The translations under genes were made by a program, and so were the position numbers. Source: CAYWNK01 sp964459495 (lineage in GTDB: Bacteria; Planctomycetota; UBA1135; GCA-002686595). Taken from it: 64,000 nt of DNA. The stretch lies in the NCBI GenBank assembly GCA_964459495.1, contig CAYWNK010000004.1, positions 8,916 to 72,915 on the forward strand. Direction: 5' to 3'. The notes beneath the pieces are model-generated. The model searched no databases, was not told where the DNA came from, and saw only the letters and a list, made by a program, of their open reading frames with translations. Positions 51,439 through 59,068 of this stretch are shown here, piece by piece. Position 1 is the first letter of the stretch. The number at the start of each line of letters is the position of its first letter.

Positions 51439-52374
51439 ATGCATTCTCTGTTGTCTGGATTCCTACTCGCCGCCCCCTGTTTCACCCAAAGTCCTGCAAG
51501 CCCTGTCGAGCCCTCTCCTGGACACTCGGCCCCAGAGGTGCTGACCCAGGAGGCCAGTGCTGCGCTTGCCCCGGTGTTGGTTCCGTCCGCGACGTCGGCT
51601 GGGCAGCTCGACCTCATCTGCCATGGCGGTACGCCAGGACAAGGCGTGCGACTGTTCGCCGCACCCGCGGGCGCGGGCTTGGCCCACGCGCAACCCGTGG
51701 CAAGGGCGGGAATGGACGGGGACGGAGCGGTTCGCTTTTCGCTCCACGGATCCCTGCGTGGGCTCGACCTCTACGTTGCGCCGACGGCTGAGGGCCTGCT
51801 CTTCGGCCCTACGGTCAGCGCCATGGTGCGGGTTCCCGCGCAGGCCCCCATGGACGGGCTGCCGGTACCGAAGGCCGGCGCCGTGCTGATCTCAGAGATC
51901 CACAAAGACCCTAGCGCCGTCAGCGACACCGCAGGCGAGTGGATCGAGTTCTACAACACCACCCCGCAGGCGATCGACATCGAGGGCTGGGTGTTGAGCG
52001 ATCTCGGCTCCAACGCGACGGTGTTGGACAACGGCGGGGCAGGCATCCTCGTTCCCCAGCGCGGCTATGTGGTGGTGGCACGCGAGCTGGATCCGAGCTT
52101 GAACGGTGGCGTTGTTGCGGCCGCCGCCTACTCCCAGTTCACGCTGTCCAATGGTGACGATGAGGTCGTGTTGAGCCGGCCGAACGGGCTGCTGGTGGAC
52201 GAGGTTCACTACGATGACGTCAGCTGGCCGGATGTGGCCGGTGCGACTCTGCAGCTGTCCAACGTCCGCCTTGGACCGCTGTGGAACGACGATCCCAGCC
52301 ACTGGTGCGCGGCGACCCAGCCCTACGGCAGCGGGGACCTGGGAACGCCTGGCGTCAAGAACGACGACTGCTGA
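51439..52374 (+). CDS. secreted lamin-tail-domain protein
   Basis: 311 residues from ATG 51439, which starts a signal peptide (MHSLLSGFLLAAPCFTQ); an upstream Met adds 28 residues without support. An N-terminal beta-rich part (residues 70-150) is not recognised. The lamin-tail domain follows: AGAVLISEIHKDPSAVSDTAG, EWIEFYNTTPQAIDIEGWVL, LSNGDDEVVLSRP and GLLVDEVHYDDVSW, with GTPGVKNDDC at the end. Such domains occur in secreted bacterial proteins and may bind DNA or polysaccharide. The divergent cytochrome gene begins 201 bases upstream. Confidence 0.82.
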   Translation: MHSLLSGFLLAAPCFTQSPASPVEPSPGHSAPEVLTQEASAALAPVLVPSATSAGQLDLICHGGTPGQGVRLFAAPAGAGLAHAQPVARAGMDGDGAVRFSLHGSLRGLDLYVAPTAEGLLFGPTVSAMVRVPAQAPMDGLPVPKAGAVLISEIHKDPSAVSDTAGEWIEFYNTTPQAIDIEGWVLSDLGSNATVLDNGGAGILVPQRGYVVVARELDPSLNGGVVAAAAYSQFTLSNGDDEVVLSRPNGLLVDEVHYDDVSWPDVAGATLQLSNVRLGPLWNDDPSHWCAATQPYGSGDLGTPGVKNDDC

Positions 52375-52389
52375 TCGGCGCTGCCGGCC

Positions 52390-53898
52390 CTAGTCGCTCC
52401 AATTGGTCCGTGGCACGCGCTGCTGATCGCAGTCAGCGCTGTCGCAGCGACCGGGTCGGTCGGCATCGGAACCGGGGTGGGCGGGGCAATACCACGTCCA
52501 CTCCAGCTCGCGGTCGGAACCGCCGGCGGCGTATCCGAGCGCCGTCAGCGCGAGCGCGGATCCGCGGTCCCCGGGGGGCTCGAAGGGCCGCGTGATCCAC
52601 GGGCGCAGCGAGCCGAGTTCCTGCAGCAGTCGCCGGAATTCCGCGGGGTGCTCGGAGGCTACGTTGCGCTCCTCGTGCGGGTCGCTGGCCAGGTCGAAGA
52701 GCTCGGACTGGCCCACCATGTGGGGCCGATAGATGAGTTTCCAGCGGCCGTCGGAGGCGGTGAAGAGAAAGGCCGAATCGGGGCGCTGAGCCACCATTCC
52801 GGCGTTGAAGTCGTAGTAGTTCACCTGGTCGGCGTAGACCATCAGTGGATCGCTGCGCTGGCCGCCGATCCAGGGGCGGAGGCTGATGCCGTCGACGTCC
52901 GCGCTGGGGGCGAGACCCGCGAAGTCCAGGAGGGTTGGGGCCAGGTCGGCGGTGCGGACTTGGGCGTCCACCACTCGGCCCGCGGGGACCCCCGGACCGG
53001 ACAGCAGGAATGGCACCCAAAGCTGCTCCCTGTAGGTCATGCGGTGCTTGGACCAACCGTGCCTGGCCTGACCGTCGGCGAGACCTTCGCCGTGGTCGGC
53101 GGTGACTGCCACGAGGGGGCGATCGCTGCCCGAGAAGGCGCCGGCCGCTTCCAGAAGCTTGCCGATCTGCCCGTCTTGGAAGGCGATTTCACGGGCATAG
53201 AAATCCGCGTAGCCGCGGCTGATGGGGCCCACGACTCCCTCGGTGCTGGGCATTCCCTCAAGTGCCTCGATCGGGGGTTTCAGGATCGGATCGTGCGGAT
53301 CCCAGTAGTGCACCCACAGGAACCAGGGCTCGGCCTGATCCTCGAGCAGAGCGAGCACGCGGTCCGTGGTGGCGTCGGAGCGGCGCTGAAACTGCTGGGT
53401 GTCCCAGGTGGTTTTCCCGCGCTCGGAGTTCATCGCCAGCTCGCCTTCGAGGCTCTCAAAAACATCAAAGCCCTCGGAGAACCCGAAGACACTGGACACG
53501 GGGAATGCGCTGTGGACGGCCATCGTCGAGTAGCCAGCCTCCCGGAAGCGCGTCGCCAGGGTTGGGATGCTCTCGTCGAGCCGGGCGCCGCCCTCGCCGG
53601 ACAGCACTCTCAGGCCGTGGGCTGGCGGAAAGCGGCCGCTCAGGATTGTCGCGTGGGACACCGGGGTGACCGCCGAGGCGGAGTGGGCGTCGCGAAATTG
53701 GACGCCTCCCTCCGCGAGCCGATCGAGAAAGGGCGTTGTGCCCCCTGGGAGGTTGCCCGCTGTGCCTCCAGGCTGTCCGTAGCAGGAAACGTAGTCGGCG
53801 CGGACCGTGTCCATGGTGATCAAGATCACGTTCGGACGGGGCTCGGCCCCGGGAGCACAGCCCAGGCAGAGCATCAACAGGGGAAGCAGGACACGCAT
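52390..53898 (-). CDS. second sulfatase-like hydrolase lipoprotein with Thr nucleophile position
   Basis: 502 residues. Signal peptide and lipobox Cys-Leu-Gly-Cys. Core motifs: VILITMDTVRADYVSCYG, FLDRLAEGGVQFRDAHS, VTPVSHATILSG, HYWDPHDPI and TADHGEGLADGQARHGWSKH. Aligning to the sulfatase C-x-P-x-R...TG block puts Thr78 (TPVSH) at the nucleophile, as in the gene at 46469. It is a full-length, apparently intact enzyme. It probably hydrolyses a phosphate or sulfate ester outside the cell; which cannot be said. TACCCT lies six bases before the start. Confidence 0.86.
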   Translation of the reverse strand: MRVLLPLLMLCLGCAPGAEPRPNVILITMDTVRADYVSCYGQPGGTAGNLPGGTTPFLDRLAEGGVQFRDAHSASAVTPVSHATILSGRFPPAHGLRVLSGEGGARLDESIPTLATRFREAGYSTMAVHSAFPVSSVFGFSEGFDVFESLEGELAMNSERGKTTWDTQQFQRRSDATTDRVLALLEDQAEPWFLWVHYWDPHDPILKPPIEALEGMPSTEGVVGPISRGYADFYAREIAFQDGQIGKLLEAAGAFSGSDRPLVAVTADHGEGLADGQARHGWSKHRMTYREQLWVPFLLSGPGVPAGRVVDAQVRTADLAPTLLDFAGLAPSADVDGISLRPWIGGQRSDPLMVYADQVNYYDFNAGMVAQRPDSAFLFTASDGRWKLIYRPHMVGQSELFDLASDPHEERNVASEHPAEFRRLLQELGSLRPWITRPFEPPGDRGSALALTALGYAAGGSDRELEWTWYCPAHPGSDADRPGRCDSADCDQQRVPRTNWSD

Positions 53899-53904
53899 GG
53901 AATG

Positions 53905-53910
53905 AGGGTA
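53905..53910 (-). promoter_or_regulatory. TACCCT -10-like box near the second sulfatase-like start
   Basis: Minus-strand TACCCT ends six bases before the ATG at 53898. Confidence 0.4.
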
Positions 53911-54005
53911 GCGAGTGGGGGCCCGAGTCGAGCCTGGGGATTGTGCCGCAGGGCCAGCCCTTCCCGCTCAGTCGACTACGGCCTGCATCTGGCCCCGTGA
54001 GGGGA

Positions 54006-54011
54006 TAGACT
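54006..54011 (+). promoter_or_regulatory. TAGACT -10-like box near the long MORN lipoprotein
   Basis: TAGACT ends six bases before the ATG at 54018; the divergent neighbour has the mirrored arrangement. Confidence 0.4.
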
Positions 54012-54017
54012 CCCTAT

Positions 54018-55181
54018 ATGTACGCAGACCCCGCTAGCGCCCGCCTGAGGGCCCGGATCTTGGCCCTGTCGCTCGTCATGCTCACCGCCTGTGGCGGCGG
54101 GGAATCCGGTACCAAGGGGGCCGGGGACACCGACCAGGAGGCCGGCGTCCGCACGGTGACCCAGTGGCACGATCCCGAGTCCAAAACGGCGATGGAGTCC
54201 CGTGGTCAGACCCGTTACGGCAAGGAGATCGGGGAGTGGGAGTACTTCTACCCCAGCGGCGAAGTCCGGACCAAGGGGTCCTTCACGGACGGGGTGAAGG
54301 CGGGCAAGTGGGTGCACACCTACCCCGATGGCACCGTCCAGCTGGAGGAGACCTTTGTGGACGGCAAGTTGGATGGAATGATCGTGGAGTACCACACCGA
54401 CGGCAGCGTCAAGACGCGCATGCCCTACGTCAAGGGGATCAAGTCGGGCGATTCGGAGGCCTTTCACCTCAACGGTGAGGTGGCCACGAAAACGCGATTT
54501 GAGAATGACCACCCGGTCGGGGCGATGATCTTCTATCACGACAATGGCGTGAAGCAGAGCGAAGTCGAGATGCAGGGCGGGAAGAAGATCGGGCTCGAGA
54601 TCCAGTACCACCCCGACGGCTCCAAGGGGGCCGAGGCGACCTACATCGACGGCAGCCGGGAAGGCAAGACATCCGGTTGGTACGCCAACGGAACGCTTCA
54701 GCTTGAGGGGCAGTTTGAGGCGAACGTTCCCGTTGGCGAATGGAGGCAGTATCACCCCAACGGACAACTGTCCCTCGAAGGTGCCTGGGACAAGGGGCGA
54801 CAGGTCGGGGTCTGGAAGAGCTACTACGAGGACGGCACGCCCAAAACGATCTTCGGCTACGGATTCTCCGAGAGCCACGACAAGCCCGGCGCGCAGATCC
54901 ACGGACTCTCCCAGGAGTGGCAGGCCGATGGCTCGCGGAAGTCCTTTGGCTTCCTCAAGTTGGGCAAGAAGGTGGGGCCATTCTTCGTCTACGACGAGAG
55001 CGGTGCCCCCGATCTGAAGTTCTCCGGCATCTACGCCGACGACCTACGCGTGCGCGACCTGAGCCCCGAGGAAATCGAACAGGCTGTCCTCACCCAGGCC
55101 GATCCGACGCCGCTGGACCCCGCCACGCCCATCCCCGACTTTGGCGGAGACGCTGCCGCCGCAGGGCAGGAACAAAAGTAG
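54018..55181 (+). CDS. long MORN-repeat (YwqK-like) lipoprotein
   Basis: 387 residues. Signal peptide with lipobox Leu-Thr-Ala-Cys. From about residue 50 to 335 there are nine or ten MORN-like units of about 23-25 residues, each with G-x-W/x-x-x-Y-x-x-x-G (GEWEYFYPSGEVRTKGSFTD, GKWVHTYPDGTVQLEETFVD, GEWRQYHPNGQLSLEGAWDK). The series predicts an elongated beta-solenoid on the outer or inner membrane. The C-terminal tail is Pro/Ala/Asp-rich. It is much longer than, but of the same type as, the protein at 45990. glyA begins 45 bases downstream. Confidence 0.85.
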   Translation: MYADPASARLRARILALSLVMLTACGGGESGTKGAGDTDQEAGVRTVTQWHDPESKTAMESRGQTRYGKEIGEWEYFYPSGEVRTKGSFTDGVKAGKWVHTYPDGTVQLEETFVDGKLDGMIVEYHTDGSVKTRMPYVKGIKSGDSEAFHLNGEVATKTRFENDHPVGAMIFYHDNGVKQSEVEMQGGKKIGLEIQYHPDGSKGAEATYIDGSREGKTSGWYANGTLQLEGQFEANVPVGEWRQYHPNGQLSLEGAWDKGRQVGVWKSYYEDGTPKTIFGYGFSESHDKPGAQIHGLSQEWQADGSRKSFGFLKLGKKVGPFFVYDESGAPDLKFSGIYADDLRVRDLSPEEIEQAVLTQADPTPLDPATPIPDFGGDAAAAGQEQK

Positions 55182-55226
55182 GATCTCGCCCCGTCCCCCG
55201 GATGGCGCAGCCCCTCACCGACCCCC

Positions 55227-56495
55227 ATGACAGACATCGCCCAGCGTAGCGCCTCCGGCGCCACCAGCCCGTTCGCGAAAGACTCCGAAGTTTGGGGGGC
55301 GATCCACGCGGAGACCTCCCGTCAGGAAGCCCAGCTCGAGCTGATCGCCTCCGAGAACCACACTTCGGCTGAGATCCTGGCTACGGTCGGGACCGCCCTG
55401 ACCAACAAATACGCGGAGGGCTATCCAGGCCGCCGCTACTACGGGGGCTGCGAGCACGTGGACACGGTCGAGGACTTGGCCCGCAACCGGGCTCGGGCGC
55501 TCTTCGGGGCCGACCGCGCCAACGTCCAGCCCCACAGCGGGACCCAGGCCAACATGGCGGCGTTGATGGCCATGCTGCAGCCGGGGGACAAGGTGCTCAG
55601 CCTGGACCTAGACCACGGCGGCCACCTTTCCCACGGGCACCCCAAGAACTTCTCCGGCGTGTTCTACGACTTCCACGGCTACGGCCTGGACAAGGACACC
55701 GAGCTCATCGACATGGATGCGGTCGCCACGCAGGCGGCAGAAGTGCGGCCCAAGGTCTTGCTTGCGGGAGCCTCGGCCTACTCTCGCACCCTGGACTTCG
55801 AAGCGTACGCGAGCATCGCGAAGGACGTGGGCGCCATCCTGATGGTGGACATGGCGCACATCGCGGGCCTGGTTGCCGCCGGCGTGCATCCCTCGCCCGT
55901 GCCCCATGCAGACGTGGTCACTTTCACGACACACAAGACCCTCCGTGGACCCCGCGGTGGGATGATCCTGTGCAAGGCGGACTGGATCAAGAAGATCAAC
56001 AGCGCGATGTTCCCCGGTGGCCAGGGTGGCCCGCTCATGCATGTGATCGCGGGTAAGGCGGTCGCCTTGCGGGAAGCGGCAGAGCCCAGCTTCCAGGTCT
56101 ACGGCAAGCAGGTGATCGCCAACGCGCAAACCCTGGCCAACAGCCTGATCGAGCGCGGCTTCCGCATCGTGTCCGGCGGTACCGACAACCATCTCATGCT
56201 TGTCGATGTCACAACCAAGGGCCTTTCCGGCGCCCAGGCAGAGGATCTGCTTCACGCGGTCGACCTGACGTGCAACAAGAACCTGGTGCCGTTCGATCAG
56301 CGCCCGCCGATGGAGGCCTCCGGCATCCGCCTTGGTACCGCGGCGATTACGACCCGCGGACTCGTCCAGGAGCACATGACGCAGATGGCGGGCTGGATCG
56401 CCGACGTGCTCGAGGCACCCGAAAATGCAGGCGTTGCCAAGCGCGTGCGGGGCGAGGTGGCCGAGGTCGCTGGCGCTCACCCGATTTATTCCTAG
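55227..56495 (+). CDS. glyA: serine hydroxymethyltransferase
   Basis: 422 residues, the normal length for this cytoplasmic PLP enzyme that interconverts serine and glycine and loads one-carbon units onto tetrahydrofolate. Motifs: QLELIASENHTSAEILATVG, NKYAEGYPGRRYYGGCEHVD, QPHSGTQANMAAL, VDMAHIAGLVAAGVHPSPVP and VTFTTHKTLRGPRGG, whose Lys binds PLP. Its C-terminal substrate domain is complete (GIRLGTAAITTRG). It may share a transcript with the MORN lipoprotein. No glycine riboswitch is visible upstream. A terminator hairpin follows. Confidence 0.97.
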   Translation: MTDIAQRSASGATSPFAKDSEVWGAIHAETSRQEAQLELIASENHTSAEILATVGTALTNKYAEGYPGRRYYGGCEHVDTVEDLARNRARALFGADRANVQPHSGTQANMAALMAMLQPGDKVLSLDLDHGGHLSHGHPKNFSGVFYDFHGYGLDKDTELIDMDAVATQAAEVRPKVLLAGASAYSRTLDFEAYASIAKDVGAILMVDMAHIAGLVAAGVHPSPVPHADVVTFTTHKTLRGPRGGMILCKADWIKKINSAMFPGGQGGPLMHVIAGKAVALREAAEPSFQVYGKQVIANAQTLANSLIERGFRIVSGGTDNHLMLVDVTTKGLSGAQAEDLLHAVDLTCNKNLVPFDQRPPMEASGIRLGTAAITTRGLVQEHMTQMAGWIADVLEAPENAGVAKRVRGEVAEVAGAHPIYS

Positions 56496-56520
56496 GCCAG
56501 GCCTGTCACCCAGCGCCGAC

Positions 56521-56555
56521 CCGGCCGCCATTCGGTGGCTGGGCCGGTGTTTTCG
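56521..56555 (+). terminator. intrinsic terminator after glyA
   Basis: A GC-rich stem (CCGGCC GCCA / TGGC ... GGCCGG with a small bulge and TTCGG loop) runs 56521-56547, followed by TGTTTTCG. Confidence 0.6.
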
Positions 56556-56581
56556 TAGCCGGCTGCCCCGGATGAGTCCAG

Positions 56582-56758
56582 CTAGCTGGCCTTCTCGTAG
56601 CCAAGTTCCTTGATCACGCCCAGGACCTCGCTCCAGGTGGGGAAAGGCCGGCTGTGGATGCGCTTGTAGTCATCCATGGCCGTCATGAATTCGATCACCT
56701 CCCCGTCCATCTCGGAAGGTTTGGTGGTTGCCGGCTTGGCCTTCTTCTCGTCTGCCAT
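56582..56758 (-). CDS. 58-residue conserved-looking small protein of unknown function
   Basis: A short frame from ATG 56758 to TAG, 58 codons. The N-terminus is Lys-rich (MADEKKAKPATTKPSEMDG), followed by a folded-looking part with VIEFMTAMDDYKRIHSRPFP and TWSEVLGVIKELGYEK. The pattern of FxxAxxxYKRxxxRPFPTWSEVLxVIxxLGY is one I recall from small uncharacterised bacterial proteins of similar length. It probably forms two helices flanking the Arg-Pro-Phe-Pro turn. It follows mtnA on the same strand, 205 bases away, and converges on glyA. Function not assigned. Confidence 0.7.
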   Translation of the reverse strand: MADEKKAKPATTKPSEMDGEVIEFMTAMDDYKRIHSRPFPTWSEVLGVIKELGYEKAS

Positions 56759-56963
56759 GATTGGTCTGGTATGGGACGCGGGGTTGTGCGCTCAGCGCGC
56801 CAAGGAAACTTCTTTCGGCTAGCGCTCCACCCCGTCTTGAACCCAGGCCCAAAAGGCGGCCGCCGTAGCCCCAAGTCGGGACGACGGCGGCAGTGGGCGG
56901 CCAGGGTGCCGCTTTGGTCGGGGCCGGCCTATGGGGCAGGCCCTTTCGGGGCAAGCGAAGGGC

Positions 56964-58034
56964 TTAGAACGCCACGCCGCCCCGGCGCAGGGCGTCTTCG
57001 ACCTTGGCCGTGGTCGGGTTCTCAATCACTCCAACCTCGGTGATGATGCCCCTCACCAGATCGGCGGGGGTGACGTCGAAGGCGGGGTTGTAGACCTTGA
57101 CGCCCTTCGGTGTCGTCTGCTTGCCGAGGCCCGCAGTGATCTCTTCGGGCGGGCGCTCTTCGATCGGGATCTTTGAGCCGTCGGAGAGGCTCGGGTCGAC
57201 GGTCGAGAGGGGGGCGACCACGTAGAACGGGATGTTGTGGTGCTTGGCGGCGAGGGCGACACCGAAGGTGCCGATCTTGTTGCAGACGTCGCCGTTGCGG
57301 GCAATGCGATCCGAGCCGACGAAGACCGCGTCGACCTTGCCCTCCGACATGACACGCGCGGCCATGCCGTCGGTGATGACGGTGACGTCAATGCCCGCTT
57401 GGTCCAATTCCCAAGCCGTGATGCGAGCCCCCTGCAGCAAGGGCCGAGTTTCGTCCGCAAACACGCCGATCTTCTTGCCCTGTTCGTGGGCGACGTACAT
57501 GGGCGCGAGGGCCGTCCCCATGCCTGCCGTGGCCAGGGCGCCCGCATTGCAGTGGGTCAGCAGCTTGGCCCCGTCGGCGATCAGCTCAGCCCCATGCTCG
57601 CCCATGGCGCGACAGGTGGCGCGATCGCCCTCGTAGATCCGCAGGGCCTCCGCGTGGAGGGCGTCGACGATCGCCGCACCATCGGCTCCACCGGCGCTAG
57701 TCTGGTCGGCGATTTGCTGCATCCGCGCCGTGGCCCAGGACAGGTTGACGGCCGTGGGACGCGAGGCGTCTAGCTCCTTGTGTGTGCTTGCCAGGGCCGC
57801 CATGACCTCCGACGCGCTCTTGTCCCGCAGGTGCTGGACTCCGAGCAGCATGCCGAAGCCGGCCGCCACTCCGATGGCGGGGGCGCCGCGCACCGCCAGG
57901 CGGTAGATGGCGTCGACCATCTGGGGGACATCCTTCACGTCGATCTCCTGGAAGGAGTCCGGCAGAAGGGTCTGCTCGATCATGCGCACGTGACCAGGAA
58001 GGTCACCGATCCACGAGAGGGTCTGGGGATACAT
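56964..58034 (-). CDS. mtnA: S-methyl-5-thioribose-1-phosphate isomerase
   Basis: 356 residues from ATG 58034; the open frame extends upstream through purC only as a shadow. MtnA converts methylthioribose-1-phosphate to methylthioribulose-1-phosphate in methionine salvage. The catalytic motifs are present: LLTHCNAGALATAGMGTAL (Cys) and AVFVGSDRIARNGDVCNKIG (Asp), with AVRGAPAIGVAAGFGM near the start and FAVDVTPADLVRGIITEVG-like sequence at the end. Ten bases separate it from the upstream purC stop, so they form an operon. No other methionine-salvage gene is in the window. Confidence 0.96.
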   Translation of the reverse strand: MYPQTLSWIGDLPGHVRMIEQTLLPDSFQEIDVKDVPQMVDAIYRLAVRGAPAIGVAAGFGMLLGVQHLRDKSASEVMAALASTHKELDASRPTAVNLSWATARMQQIADQTSAGGADGAAIVDALHAEALRIYEGDRATCRAMGEHGAELIADGAKLLTHCNAGALATAGMGTALAPMYVAHEQGKKIGVFADETRPLLQGARITAWELDQAGIDVTVITDGMAARVMSEGKVDAVFVGSDRIARNGDVCNKIGTFGVALAAKHHNIPFYVVAPLSTVDPSLSDGSKIPIEERPPEEITAGLGKQTTPKGVKVYNPAFDVTPADLVRGIITEVGVIENPTTAKVEDALRRGGVAF

Positions 58035-58044
58035 GTTGGATGTT

Positions 58045-58959
58045 CTACGCGCTGATGCCGTCGGGGAGGTGGCCTGTGATGCGTTCTGCGATTTCGAGAT
58101 ACTTCCGGCCGACCTTGGCCAGGATCTCCGGCTCAAGGTGAGGCGGCGGGTATTCCTTGTTCCAGGGCAGTGTCTCCAAGTGGTTGCGGAGGATCTGCTT
58201 GTCGAAGCTGGGGGGAGAAGAGCCCGGCGCGTACTCGGAGGCGGGCCAGAAACGGCTCGAATCGGGAGTGAGGGCCTCGTCGATGAGCAGCACCTTGCCG
58301 TCCCTAGTCCCCAGCTCGAACTTGGTGTCGGCCAGCAGGATCCCAAGCTCCGCGAGCTCGACGCGGCCCCGCTCAAAGAGAGCGAGGCAGATGCGCTCAC
58401 GCTCGGCGTAGGCCTCCGGTCCGATCAGCTCGGCGGCCTCCCGTGGGTGCAGGGGCCGGTCGTGAGCCTCGTGCTTGGTCGTGGGGGTGAGCAGGGGCTC
58501 AGGCAGCTGGTCGGCCCGGACCAGGCCCGGGGGGAGATCGATGCCGCAGACCGTGCCGCGCTCCACGTATTCCTTCCAGCCGGAGCCTTCGATGTAGCCC
58601 CGCACGACCCATTCGATGGGGTCGGGCTCGCAGCGCTGGACGATCATGGTTCGGCCCCGCAGCCGGCTGCGCCATTCTTCGTCCAGCCCCGGGGCTGCGT
58701 CGACGTCGGTGCTGAGCAGGTGGTTGGGCACCAGATCCGCCGTGCGCTCGAACCAGTGGGCCGCGATCGAGGTCAGCACACGTCCCTTGTCGGGAATGCC
58801 CGCGTCCATGACGACGTCGAAGGCGGATACACGATCGGTGGTGACGAAAAGCAGGCGCTCGTCGTCCAGCTCGTATATGTCGCGCACTTTGCCGGAGGCG
58901 ATCTGACGCAGACCGGGGGGCGCGTCGTGGCGCCCGAGGTAGGCCGCTGACGGGGTCAT
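58045..58959 (-). CDS. purC: phosphoribosylaminoimidazole-succinocarboxamide synthase (SAICAR synthase)
   Basis: 304 residues from ATG 58959 (the frame continues upstream without homology). PurC joins aspartate to CAIR in purine synthesis. Motifs: IASGKVRDIYELDDERLLFVT, DRVSAFDVVMDAGIPDKG, PIEWVVRGYIEGSGWKEY, ILADTKFELG and LIDEALTPDSSRFW. The length fits the longer SAICAR synthase form found in eukaryotes and many bacteria. It is the first gene of the purC-mtnA unit and is divergent from aroA with 109 bases between starts. Confidence 0.97.
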   Translation of the reverse strand: MTPSAAYLGRHDAPPGLRQIASGKVRDIYELDDERLLFVTTDRVSAFDVVMDAGIPDKGRVLTSIAAHWFERTADLVPNHLLSTDVDAAPGLDEEWRSRLRGRTMIVQRCEPDPIEWVVRGYIEGSGWKEYVERGTVCGIDLPPGLVRADQLPEPLLTPTTKHEAHDRPLHPREAAELIGPEAYAERERICLALFERGRVELAELGILLADTKFELGTRDGKVLLIDEALTPDSSRFWPASEYAPGSSPPSFDKQILRNHLETLPWNKEYPPPHLEPEILAKVGRKYLEIAERITGHLPDGISA

Positions 58960-59052
58960 GGTGGAAACCGCTGGAGGATCGTGGCGTATCGGAGCGATGC
59001 GGAGAGCGGAGAGGTTCCGCCCCGCGGCAGTATGACCGGGCCCCCGGGGCCC

Positions 59053-59058
59053 TACAAT
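59053..59058 (+). promoter_or_regulatory. TACAAT -10-like box near the aroA start
   Basis: TACAAT ends ten bases before the ATG at 59069. It is the best consensus -10 in this set. Confidence 0.45.
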
Positions 59059-59068
59059 CGGACTCCCC

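Noticed and set aside
45990..55181. Toxin-antitoxin role for the two MORN proteins (often labelled YwqK antitoxin)
   Set aside because: Both are lipoproteins with MORN repeats and no toxin gene is adjacent.
56759..56963. A small RNA or riboswitch between mtnA and the 58-residue gene
   Set aside because: Some GC-rich pairing is possible, but no known riboswitch pattern or clear promoter is visible.
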